From the NCBI GenBank assembly GCA_903813345.2, contig CAIIXF020000001.1, positions 53,337,885-53,401,884 of the forward strand: a DNA stretch of 64,000 nucleotides, given 5' to 3'. Source of the DNA: Owenia fusiformis. Lineage: Eukaryota > Annelida > Polychaeta > Sabellida > Oweniidae. The notes under the pieces were generated by a model, which was given only the letters and a program-made list of their open reading frames with translations, had not been told where the DNA came from and made no database searches. Positions 10,801 to 22,700 of this stretch are shown here, one piece after another (position 1 is the stretch's first letter; each line of letters opens with the position of its first letter). A program made the translations under genes and the position numbers.

Positions 10801-13800
10801 GATTCAGACGTCTCTTCTCAGTCCAAAGGGGTAGGGCTATCATATATAACAATAAACTTGAAATTGTAAGATAATTATACCTCTTAATCTTTCTCAATGA
10901 GCCATAAATGTGATATACAAGGGTTGATCAATATATTCGCTTTCTTTTCTATAAGTTCATTTCCTATAAATGCAAATCTCCACTCACCTTCAATGCCTCT
11001 CCATAGTTCTCAGGTTCTGCTACAGATAAAGCCTGTATGAATGGTTGCTGACTGTCAGCATGCATGTATGCAAATCTCAACTCACCTTTAATGCCTCTCA
11101 ATAGTTCTCAGGTTCTGCTACAGATAAAGCCTGTATGAATGGTTGCTGACTGTCAGCATGCATGTATGCAAATCTCAACTCACCTTTAATGCCTCTCCAA
11201 AGGTCTCAGGTTCTGCTACAGATAAAGCCTGTATGAATGGTTGCTGACTGTCAGCATGCATGTATGCAAATCTCAACTCACCTTTAATGCCTCTCCATAG
11301 TTCTCAGGTTCTGCTACAGATAAAGCCTGTATGAATGGTTGCTGACTGTCAGCATGCATGTATGCAAATCTCAACTCACCTTTAATGCCTCTCCAAAGGT
11401 CTCAGGTTCTGCTACAGATAAAGCCTGTATGAATGGTTGCTGACTGTCAGCATGCATGTATGCAAATCTCAACTCTCCTTTAATGCCTCTCCATAGTTCT
11501 CAGGTTCTGCTACAGATAAAGCCTGTATGAATGGTTGCTGACTGTCAGCATGCATATATGCAAATCTCAACTCTCCTTTAATGCCTCTCCATAGTTCTCA
11601 GGTTCTGCTACAGATAAAGCCTGTATGAATGGTTGCTGACTGTCAGCATGCATGTATGCAAATCTCCACTCACCTTTAATGCCTCTCCATAGTTCTCAGG
11701 TTCTGCTACAGATAAAGCCTGTATGAATGGTTGCTGACTGTCAGCATGCATGTATGCAAATCTCAACTCACCTTTAATGCCTCTCCATAGTTCTCAGGTT
11801 CTGCTACAGATAAAGCCTGTATGCATGGTTGCTGACTGTCAGCATGCATGTATGCAAATCTTAACTCACCTTTAATGCCTCTCCATAGTTCCCAGGTTCT
11901 GCTACAGATAAAGCCTGTATGAATGGTTGCTGACTGTCAGCATGCATGTATGCAAATCTCCACTCACCTTCAATGCCTCTCCATAGTTCTCTGGTCCTGC
12001 TACAGATAAAGCCTGTATGAATGGTTGCTGACTGTCAGCATGCATGTATGCAAATCTCCACTCACCTTCAATGCCTCTCCATAGTTCTCTGGTTCTGCTA
12101 CAGATAAAGCCTGTATGAATGGTTGCTGACTGTCAGCATGCATGTATGCAAATCTCAACTCACCTTTAATGCCTCTCCATAGTTCTCTGGTTCTGCTACA
12201 GATAAAGCCTGTATGAATGGTTGATGACTGTCAGCATGCATATATGCAAATCTTAATTCATCTTTAATGTCTCTCCATAGTTCTCAGGTTCTGCTACAGA
12301 TAAAGCCTGTATGAATGGTTGCTGACTGTCAGCATGCATGTATGCAAATCTCAACTCACCTTTAATGCCTCTCCATAGTTCTCAGGTTCTGCTACAGATA
12401 ACGCCTGTATGAATGGTTGCTGACTGTCAGCATGCATGTATGCAAATCTCCACTCACCTTCAATGCCTCTCCATAGTTCTCAGGTTCTGCTACAGATAAA
12501 GCCTGTATGAATGGTTGCTGACTGTCAGCATGCATGTATGCAAATCTCAACTCACCTTTAATGCCTCTCCATAGTTCTCAGGTTCTGCTACAGATAAAGC
12601 CTGTATGAATGGTTGATGACTGTCAGCATGCATGTATGCAAATCTCAACTCACCTTCAATGCCTCTCCATAATTCTCTGGTTCTGCTGTAACAGATAAAG
12701 CCTGTATGAATGGTTGCTGACTGTCAGCATGCATGTATGCAAATCTCAACTCACCTTTAATGCCTCTCCATAGTTCTCAGGTTCTGCTACAGATAAAGCC
12801 TGTATGAATGGTTGCTGACTGTCAGCATGCATGTATGCAAATCTCAACTCACCTTTAATGCCTCTCCATAGTTCTCAGGTTCTGCTACAGATAAAGCCTG
12901 TATGAATGGTTGCTGACTGTCAGCATGCATGTATGCAAATCTCAACTCACCTTTAATGCCTCTCCATAGTTCTCAGGTTCAGCTACAGATAAAGCCTGTA
13001 TGAATGGTTGCTGACTGTCAGCATGCATGTATGCAAATCTCAATTGCTGGTGGTTCTCATAGGATTGTGAATACTTGCGGAATGATATCAAGTGTTTGAT
13101 TTGGTTTTCCAGTTGACTCTTCATCGTTAATAAAACAACGCACAGTCTGAAAGTTACACATAGAAAATTATATTTTGGCTCATTGTATGTTACTATTTAT
13201 TATTATTTGAGGAAAAATGAAGATTAATCCAAATATAAATTAAATACATTTCGATTTGCTGCCAATTTGTTTGGAAAAATCAGTCAAATGCTAGAGCATT
13301 GATATAGAGTAAGGTATTAGTGATTTTTCTTTCTATAATAATGTACAGCTTTAAATTGATTCACAGTATATCTGAAAAATACATTTTCTGAATAAAAATA
13401 TTTGAAAAGTACTACTGACACTCGAGTTGACTTGGATCGTCCAACTGGGCATATGTCATCAAATATTGGCTGGGAAGATAATCTTGGAAGTATAAGGTAT
13501 TTATGTGCATCCAACAGTTCATCTATGCTACTTCTTGCTAATGTTCTGGTCTGCAAATAATAAAATGATTTCATCAATTTACCAAAGAATTTAGGTGTTA
13601 CTGTAACTAAAATCATTTGTTACTGAAGCAGAAAACATTTTGATCCTCCATGTTAAGGAATAGGAGAGTAGGGGACTAAGAGATTGTTTATATCCAAAAT
13701 GAACAATTTTTCTTTATTTTTTCCCAAAGGAAATTATTAAATTAAGAAAATATTGAAAATGCAAGGATGATACATTAAAAAAGACATTCTTTGGAATAAT

Positions 13801-16800
13801 TCATTTTGTTTCACTTTTTTAGTTTTTCCCTCAGGCACAATGTGCATTCGGAACATATTAATATATATCGATAATCATTACAAGTAAATTAAACTTGTGC
13901 AATCTGTCTGTTTTTACTATTTCTTTTACTTACAGAGAGAGTAGCTGCTGGTCGAACTGGATCATCATTGAATATCATGAGTGTCTCCATACCTTTACTT
14001 GCTCTATATTTACTGCTAAATTCACGAATATCCGCATATTTGAACGATGCAAAGGCACATGATATACGATCTCTAAATGCATATGCTGCTGCCAGGAATC
14101 GTAAAGGTGGCTCTCTTCTGTCATCAAACAAAACTGCACGGACCCTGTTGTCATGCCAACCATTTATGTAGTCAACATAATTTGAATCATCAAGCTGCAA
14201 AAGTCAATTGGCACTGTTTACACTTCTATATACATGTAAATTTTGGAGAATGCATTTTGATTTTGCATATTTCTGAGGACAAAGGTATTTTCAATCTTGA
14301 CTTAATCATTCTATATTATTTCCTTAAAAGATCCTAGATTTCTTGTAAAAATTTGAAGGCCTTAAGTTCCTAACTGTACGTTTAAATTTACTTGAGGAAT
14401 ATTCTATAATAGGCATCTGCATGATAAACAGTACCATGGCTACTGAGCTAACATGGTCAAAGTACAAGTACACTCAAAGACCAATGAATTGGTGAACCTT
14501 CAAAACACATGTTTAGACTATAAGGATTGAAAATGTAATACAGTATGTTTGTTTTCATCAGACCCATCTTTATATTGATGAACCAGAGGTAAACTTAAGA
14601 AATGCGAGAATCGTGATAATGCTCATATATGAAGCGGGGGCATCAACATTTTACTCGAGGAGATCATATTAACCATTGGAAGAATGTAGAGAACTGTTTA
14701 AAATCAAACACAACAGGAATTTTTAATTACTGTAAGTGTATCAGAAATGCACTGACATCAGAAAATACACTTCTGGAGTTATTACAGATTTCAGTGGTGA
14801 TTTTATTAGGAGGAAAATATGTATTTTACTTTTGCCTGATATCTACTAAAATAATGTGTATATTTATTTTGATTTAAGAATCAAATGATCTAATGTACCT
14901 GTATAATTTGAAGGAATTGATGGCATCTTTTGAGTTCAAAAACCTGAAAAGATGGCTTTGGGCAACAAAAGTGGTGGCAATTTTGAATTACCTTGACTTG
15001 TAATCATTGTAAACCTATAAATGAGGTACGTTAGGTACTTGTACAGTTTCAAGCAAATTAATATTTTTGGAAGTATGACCAAAAAGAGCTGAAAACATGC
15101 ATTGAGCAGGTAGATGTACTTTTTAGTTGTCTGTGAATGTTTTGTTTACTTTATTTGGCAATATGCTCATACTGTTCTGAGTACATCAGGGGAGCATCCA
15201 GTTGTTATAAATTGACAGCCATCCATCTAGTTTTTCTAGAATGTGGGGTTTACCAGTATTTGATTGTGCTTAACCCCATAGTATTGAAAAAAAACTAGAT
15301 CTTTGGTTGTCAATTTATTTTTAACAACTGAATGTTTTCCCGATGTACTGATAACAGTATGGGCGTATTGGCTTCTAAAATACTAAAAAACATTCAAATA
15401 TGACCAATTAAACTACACCTACCTGTTCTTTTAATAAAATAGCAGTTTTGTTGTTATATCCTGTAATGAAAATGCTCGATACATTTCCACCCCCTGAATA
15501 GTTGTTTACATGTTAGCTGAACAAAAATGCAGCAGCAATTCTGTTCTTGGGAATATTTAATTATCATAATTAATTATCTCATCAAAAATAGCACCAGCTT
15601 GATAGAAAATTCTGATTGCAAAGGAAGGAACTTATTAGATTGTGATTTCATAACTCGCGTTCATCATCAATTTATGTATTAGTCACAATTATCATGTACA
15701 TTTTAATACTATTTTTATTATAATATTGTTTACAATATAAGAGAGTATATCTATAAATGTCTCAATTTTTATTTTTTTTTATTTAAATTTCTATCTGAAA
15801 CTTTTTACAAGCAATTCCTAATCCAGATTTTGGGCGATCTCCATTGTATTATAGTTCAATTATAAAATACAAGCCTCCTAGACTTCTAACAATGCAAACT
15901 TCAAATCTGAGCTCGCGAATGACATTCCTTGCGCTCGAACCACAATTCTCACGTCGTTAACGTGAAATCTTTAGTCGTGCACCATCATTTCCACACTCCC
16001 GAACATATTTCTCCACTTGTGAACAGAGGTCCGTGCTTGCAGAGGAATTCAAATATATATTTTTGTCAAAAGGCATGCCCAAGGTCACATATAGAAATCA
16101 TTCATTGTCTGTGTTGGTCATTTGATTAGAACTTAATACCGAGATACCCATAACTCACCTTTGTAATGATGTCACTTGGAAACAGACTTCTGATGAAAGA
16201 GCGCAACTCCTGTACACCAATCCGCTGACTGAAGTGTTGAATTCTGCCATTAACCACTGCTACAATTTGTGGCACCTGAGATATGTGGAGCTTAGACACT
16301 AGACGACCATCCATGTTAGCATGCACTGAACCATACCCAAGGCCTATACAAGTGACAAATATGAAGTGGTTATAAATAGGTTTTATAAATCCCCTATCAA
16401 TTAATGTTGCAAAGGCCGGGCAAATTGAAATCTGGGTTTGAGTCAGAGATATTAGGGATCAGGTATAGGACTGTTGACTTTCATTCCTGCATTTAAGTGT
16501 GAAATAAATCTTGTGCCAAACTCACCCATAACATGAAGGTCCTGTGTAATTTTCTCCCATATGTGCTCAGTCTGCATACATCCAAAGCAGAAATCTGTAT
16601 AGGCATACACAACAAATGGTCTATAATGACTTTCTGCTAAAACTTTATTTTGGAAGTGCCTAAAAATTCAAAATTAGGTAGATGTAACACAAGTAAATAA
16701 CACTTATTAATCAGCAATCTGCCCAAAAAATATATTCTCTCGGCCTAGTCATTAAATAACACTTTTCATGGAGTCCAATAAAGTTTTTAAAGAAAAGTTC

Positions 16801-19570
16801 CTTATAGATCCAAATGAATATCACCTATCATTAAATGCACATTCTTTGAAAATATGAAATCAAAATAAAATGGATCCAATGTATCATCTTCAACTCACAC
16901 CAGCTAGCAAACATATTGTTGTCTAATAAAGATCAAACATACATGAACGTCATCCTATGCTTTCCAAATGATGATTCTCTTCCTCTCCCAAACCCGCCTC
17001 CGCCTCCAAAGAAATGAGCAAAAGGATCATGCTCTCTCCGCATGTGATTCTCCTCTCTTGCACTTGTTGTGCCAAAGTTATCATAGTCTGACCGCTTCTC
17101 TGGGTCTGATAAAGTCTGAAAGTATATCATGAATAACTTATTTATATTATCAATTTGGACATCTATACATCTATACATCTCCAGAGGTCAACTAATATAA
17201 ACCTTCAAAGTACTCTTGACTAAAATAGAAGTTCATATTATCAAGGTAAATAGTAATTTCAAGGATGCTTAACAGCTATATCTTATTTGAACTCTAAGTG
17301 ATTGTGGTATACATATATTATTGTATAAATAAAACATAATAAAAAAATAAAAATATAAAAAAAGTGATTGTGGTTACTCAATAGTCAATACTCAAGGGTT
17401 TGGAGTAGACTGTATATTGTTTTATAATATGATTGAAGGAATAGTCTACATGTAAGAAGAATAAAACAAGTAGATAGGAAAAATTAGGCCACATGTGTTA
17501 TGTTAGTGAAGTCTAACAAGATGAATATACATGTACAAGTATTTACAATATACAAGTATTTACAAGACTGTATTATTACTCCTAATGCCTAAATAGTGGC
17601 TCCATATAGGTTAAGTTTGTGAAGTCTGAGAAAATGAATATAACATGTACAAGTATGTATCATTACTATTTACTCCCAATGCCTAACTCACATTTGACCT
17701 ACAGAAATCATATAACAGTCGTAGCTTCCCAAAATCGAGAGAAATATGCAGCATAAATTATAAGCAGTATAAGCAGTACGATTTTCTATATCGATTTTGT
17801 GAAGCTGACCACTGTACACTCGTTCTGTTGAGCAAATGTGACTGAGACTTCAAATACCTCATAAGCCTCATTTATCTTCATGAATTTTTCAGTGGCTTCT
17901 CTGTCATCCTTGTTTTTATCAGGGTGCCTGAAATACAAAACATTTTTTCTTATAAAACTTGTACTTTTAAACACAGGTTTGAATCAATTCGCTGCATTCA
18001 AGCAGACTTCTATACATTTGTCTTATTACTACTTTTTAAATAGATTTTTATTAAACCTTACATTTTTCTTATATTTGTACTTCTAAATGTATTTTTTATT
18101 TAATCAGTAAATTTTTAACCTTACAAAGAATTTTCATATTTTTGTACTTTTAAATAGGCTACATCTTTAACTTATTTAGCACTATTCTTGAACCCTTTAA
18201 AAGTTAGTAGGATACTTCCATTTTAATGATTTTCAACAATTCTAGGAAATGTGCAAGAGGGGAATTTTCCATTTGCAATATATCTTTCAATACATTTTTT
18301 CAATCATCCACAGTGCGCAGAATTTTTTTCTTGGGAATACTCAATAAAAGACATCAAGTTAGGAAGGTCAGACTTCCAAAAATTGACTTTCCGGTTTTGA
18401 AGGTAAGATAGCTTTTCTAATATTGCTTGTGGGTCTGTGTGACCTGCACCATTGTTTTCCATGTAGTATTTTTACCAAAGTGAAGCTTATTTTCGGTTTG
18501 GAATTGATCATTGTGATACCAATTAATATTTCCCAGCATTATATCTCGATTCTCTGACATTTGTCAGTCTAATATGTTATGATTACAAAATTTGAATTTA
18601 AACTGCCGTCATTTTTGCACTTCAGAATGTCTATCTTAAGTTTTTGTCTTAATATCCATTTATTCTAATGTAATATTTCAAAATAACCAAGAAGTGATCG
18701 AAATGTTCAAATCTTTTTGAATGCTTTTATGAATTTATAGCCAGTTATTGTTGTCGAATGCCCATGGTCAGACAGAAAAGCAAACCATTTCCAGCTGTCA
18801 CATAGAACTCCCTGAACTATCTATTTCAGGGATAGATCTTGAGAGTTTCACCATTCCCAGATTTCATGAGAGGCAGTTTACAAGGGCTAACAAGGAACAA
18901 GTTGAAATCTGGTGGTATGTTTCCTTTGTTTACAAAAGCTTTGAAAGCAGTATTTAATATTTATCATTCGTGTCTCCATTGGCCTTGGGAAAAGTACTAC
19001 TTAGGTTATGTATGTACCTTGCATTAGTGTTTCATACATTTTAGAATGTAAATTGGCTCTGGGGAAAGCTCTCTTCTTTCGAGTTCTCCAGCCTGGCCTT
19101 CCAGACTTTGTCTTTTCTCTTGAGTATTCCCCCCCCAAAAAAGATTCTGCTCACTGTGCAATCATCATGTGAATTTATTCGTCATTTATAGATTCAATAC
19201 ATTAGATCATGGGCATTCAATCTATTGAGTCCAATCTAATTATCACCAGAACTCATTTTCCACCCTTTTCCAAGAAACTTCAGTTACACCGTCCAGAAAA
19301 CTATTTGCCAAAACATCATTTGATTTTCACCTTTACAATCCTCTTTCATTCCTCTAAAATTTTACTCCTCCAAATAAGCAAATTAACTTGAAATTAATAT
19401 GAAATATTATAAATCTGAAATTCTCACCACTGCCTTGCAAGTTTTTTGTATGCATTCTTTATTTGCCTAGGTGAAGCACTTTTAGCAACTCCAAGTATAC
19501 CATAAAGGTCCTCGGCGACAACAACATATATGATACATAAAACAAATAAGAAGAACAGTCGAAATGACAT
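7866..19570 (-). CDS. DNAJC16: DnaJ homologue subfamily C member 16 (13 exons, 759 aa)
   Basis: ER/secretory-pathway J-domain co-chaperone with thioredoxin-like segments. Exons in coding order: 19428-19570, 17858-17927, 16943-17115, 16526-16659, 16159-16343, 13934-14194, 13420-13550, 12951-13146, 9815-10006, 9410-9477, 8941-9135, 8444-8605, 7866-8235. All phases join and total 2280 nt. Seen: an N-terminal hydrophobic signal (residues 1-19), a J domain with WHPDKNK (HPD at 49-51), a glycine-rich patch, a thioredoxin-like region with CFGC (153-156), one membrane span (about 522-541), a DDSDSDDED acidic patch and the C-terminal block MWMERLCEGSLKRF. From memory, order, length and these blocks match vertebrate DNAJC16 (about 780 aa). 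The weakest junctions are the exon 7 donor (GT|GTCAGT) and the exon 13 acceptor (TTCCAG|GG), both chosen because they keep the frame. Intron 8 carries the tandem array described separately. Confidence 0.95.
10985..13043 (-). repeat. 98-bp x 21 tandem array of an exon tail plus splice donor (DNAJC16 exon 8/intron 8)
   Basis: The landmark GCATGCATGTATGCAAATCT recurs at 11058 and then every 98 bases to 13021: 21 copies, with one +3 insertion near 12690. Read on the coding strand, each unit is 93 nt of exon 8 sequence (31 codons, from LRFAYMHADSQQPF to YGEALK) followed by 5 nt of intron (GTGAG). The copy nearest the exon (12951-13043) is the genuine exon end. The others extend into intron 8 in the same orientation. 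Most copies keep AAAG|GTGAGT; copies near 11470 and 11570 read GGAGAG, and the one near 12250 reads GATGAA, so they have lost the donor. Reading past the first donor meets a stop at once (V-S-stop), so only the first donor yields full-length protein. Confidence 0.95.
15159..15370. repeat. Hairpin, arms about 100 bases, in DNAJC16 intron 5
   Basis: The left arm contains ATACTGTTCTGAGTACATC and CAGTTGTTATAAATTGACA. The right arm contains the complements TGTCAATTTATTTTTAACAA and GATGTACTGATAACAGTAT. The central part pairs through CTAGTTTTTCT / AAAAAACTAGAT. It looks like a foldback or decayed terminal-inverted-repeat element between exon 6 (starts 14194) and exon 5 (ends 16159). Confidence 0.8.
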
Positions 19571-19755
19571 TTTAAACGACTATATATATCCACTAAATTT
19601 CTTTCGGTTTCCAATAATTTAATTTGAAACGAGCAATAGTTGACTCTCGTTCTAATTATATTGTTTCCGTTTCCGGTTCATTACGCGCCAAATTTAAAAT
19701 TAATTTTTTTGTTGTCTTTAAAATCCCGTATAAATACTGTAAACATACAAGTACA
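19571..19755. promoter_or_regulatory. Compact bidirectional promoter region
   Basis: Only 185 bases separate the two divergent start codons, so the core promoters of DNAJC16 (minus) and the coiled-coil gene (plus) must overlap here. Visible sites: TTCCGG at 19671-19676 (ETS core) and GCGCCAAA at 19685-19692 (reverse of the E2F consensus TTTSGCGC). A TATAAATA at 19729-19736 is too close to the plus-strand ATG to act as a normal TATA box for it. The site calls are motif matches only. Confidence 0.6.
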
Positions 19756-22700
19756 ATGCCCCGTGTTGATCTAGATGAAGTGTTAAAGGAATTTGAAAAG
19801 TGGCACACGGTGAGTCAATAAAAATGGGGTTGGGGACCCGCAAGGCCGGAGGTTCTCTTTTGGAGGAAAAGATCCCATCTGATCTTCTTGAATTGAACCC
19901 TACAATACATGCGTGGGTTTACCTATGTCAAAGCCTGCTGACTGATTCTGATATATGAATAATCAGATCCAGCCACTAGTAGCCGGGATTTGCCAAGGGG
20001 GGGGGGGGTCACTTTTTGAAAAATTCCAAAATCACTTAAAAAGTGCTCACAATCACAATGGTGAAAAACCGCATGATTTTGAAAGAATTTTTGGGCTTTG
20101 TATAAAAAACCTCCTACCCCATTACATACCCACCTACCCACGTACGTTGGACATTTTTTTTAATCAAAATATTTATTCAAAAAACAAACGCAAAGTACAT
20201 ATAAATACAAAACAATACTTGAATCAATAAAACTATACAAAACGGAAATATTCATTAGATCTATATCCTGAATTAGAATTTATACAATAGTAAAATAGGA
20301 TTTACACATATACTTTTAAACATTAGCAATATTGTTATTCACTCAATTCCAATGGTAAACCAGTGAAGTACATGTTCAAAACTATATGTCTGTACAAAAA
20401 AACAGTATAAAATAAAATAATATCGTTTTAGATTTTCAAATATTTGATATGTCTAAATACATAAGGGTTATGTACTGGGAGGTTTTGGATATGGGGTTTA
20501 TCCAGAGGGAGATATGCATATCTACCTGAGGGACCGTAGGGACCGAAGGTAGATGTGCATATCTCACGAGGGATGAACCCAATATCCAAACCGACCGTAC
20601 ATAACTGCTTTATCCTATACCAAGTAGAGTTTTCTAATTTTCTTTCGATTTTTTCAATTTTTTTCACATTTTTCAAATTTTTTTCAATTTTTTCAAATTT
20701 TAATTTTTTTTCACATTTTTTCTTTTTTTTCAATTTTTTGAAAAAAATTAAATTTTTTTTTTTCGAAGCGGGGAGATATGCGCTGGAGCGGGAGATATGG
20801 CGGGAGATATGGAGGCTCAGGATATGGAAACCTCAATACGGGATATATCTTACCAACTTATCTCCCTAAAACTCTACTTGGCATAGGATAATGAGGTTTA
20901 TCCCATACTTGGACGTGTTACAGGTACATAAAGCCGGTTTGTAAAAACTTGTATTTTCATCAGCGGGCAGATATAGCTTTACGTCCCGCTCCGAGCGGGC
21001 AGATATAGTATATCTGCCCGCTACGTCATAATCGCCGCTCGCATATTTGTTCATAATTTGTAACGTTCGCGTAATGACTGTAAACGACAATGGAGAAAAC
21101 ACAGACAATCGGGATCTGTTTGATGGTTTAAAAAATGGAAGGAGCATCCACTTAAATAATTCGAGAAAATAAATGTGGGAATATTTGAGAGAACAGAAAA
21201 ATCCGCCCACGGCCAAGAAAACAAAACTGGACATGAATATTCTAGAATTCATGACCAAGATTCGTATGGGATAAACATATTATCCTATAGTCGTTTCAGG
21301 ATATTGGGATTATCCCTTGGCCAATATAATATATTTCCCCTCGGGACCTGCGGCCCTCGGGCAAATATATTATATTGGCCTCGGGATAATCCCAATATTC
21401 TGAACCTCATATAGGATAATCTCTATATATCCAGTAGAACTTGGGCAATATCAAAACAATCAAAAAATGAATTGAATCAAGACCACGAAACTCTGTCAAA
21501 ACATTCTAAAAAGACCATGAATAGGTGTGTCAAAATTTGTTTATGGAATTCTTTCTTTTTTACACACAAGTTTATTGTGTTTATGGAATTAATTTTTTTG
21601 ATTCTTTTGATACACAAGTTTATTGTATTCATGAAATTCATTTTTTGATTTTTTTGAATTTTTGACGCACAGGTTTATAGTATCTATGGAATTCTTTTTT
21701 TATTTGTTTTGACACATGGTCTTAGGGTTCACGCCCGGTGATCGTGAATATAGGACGGAGGGGGGAGCAGGCAATTTCAAGGAAATTCAACAAATGAAAT
21801 CTGGAAGATTTATTTTTTCAAGAAAAAGTTTACTATTGAATTGCTAAATGGATAGGCGCATGGTATGGTAGAATATGTTAGGTTTTCTGGAGTTTTTTGG
21901 AGTTTATAACTATACTCTGCACGCAGGGTATCTATACAGGGTACAAAATGTAAATTAATCAATAGTACAGGACGCGAGAAAGTAAGCTGATATATACAGA
22001 ACGATTTGCTGGTTTTATTCCCAAACCAATCCTGTGATGAGTCAGTAATAAACTAAGAAAAAATTATTATTAGAATTATTAGAATTATTTGTTTTGTACA
22101 ATGGTGCGATGGTACATTTGTGAACCGCTAAGTGGAAATGGTCTAATAACAAACAAAATAATGATAACAACGTACAAAATCATTATTTCTAATCCGCGTG
22201 ATATCCAGTGGTATATATCGTCGCATGAGAATAACTTTGTACTATCTCACATTTTTACGGAACTGAGAAATCAAGGTATGAAAGTTTAGAGGTCTGTATC
22301 TTACTTAGTATTGCTATGTGAAACTTGATTTTTTGTATGTCACCTTGTCTCACCCTAGAGATATCTTATATGAAATATCATACCTTGAAACAATTTACAA
22401 GATCCTTTTTTAAAACTATGGAAATGGAGTTGATACAATTTCCCACCGGAATAACAGCTTATTTCTAATTTCAAATTGTCATATCTGATATCAACTGTTT
22501 CAACCAATCAACTCTCTAAGAATTGGTCATGTGACTTGCAAAACTTGGAGTTATCTTATATTAAAACAAAGTATGCCAATATGCATGTTATTGTATCTAG
22601 AATGAAATAATGTTTTGTAACACAATACCATGCCAGTTTGCATGCCTGGCCTTTCATGTTTTAGTTTTAGAACTATTACAAGAAGATCAAAAAATAAAAT

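Noticed and set aside
10985-13043. CRISPR-like or satellite array
   Set aside because: Units are directly abutting copies of a coding exon end with no spacers, in a eukaryotic gene, so it is an exon-derived minisatellite.
19729-19736. TATAAATA as the TATA box of the coiled-coil gene
   Set aside because: It lies 20 bases before the start codon, which would put transcription start at or after the ATG.
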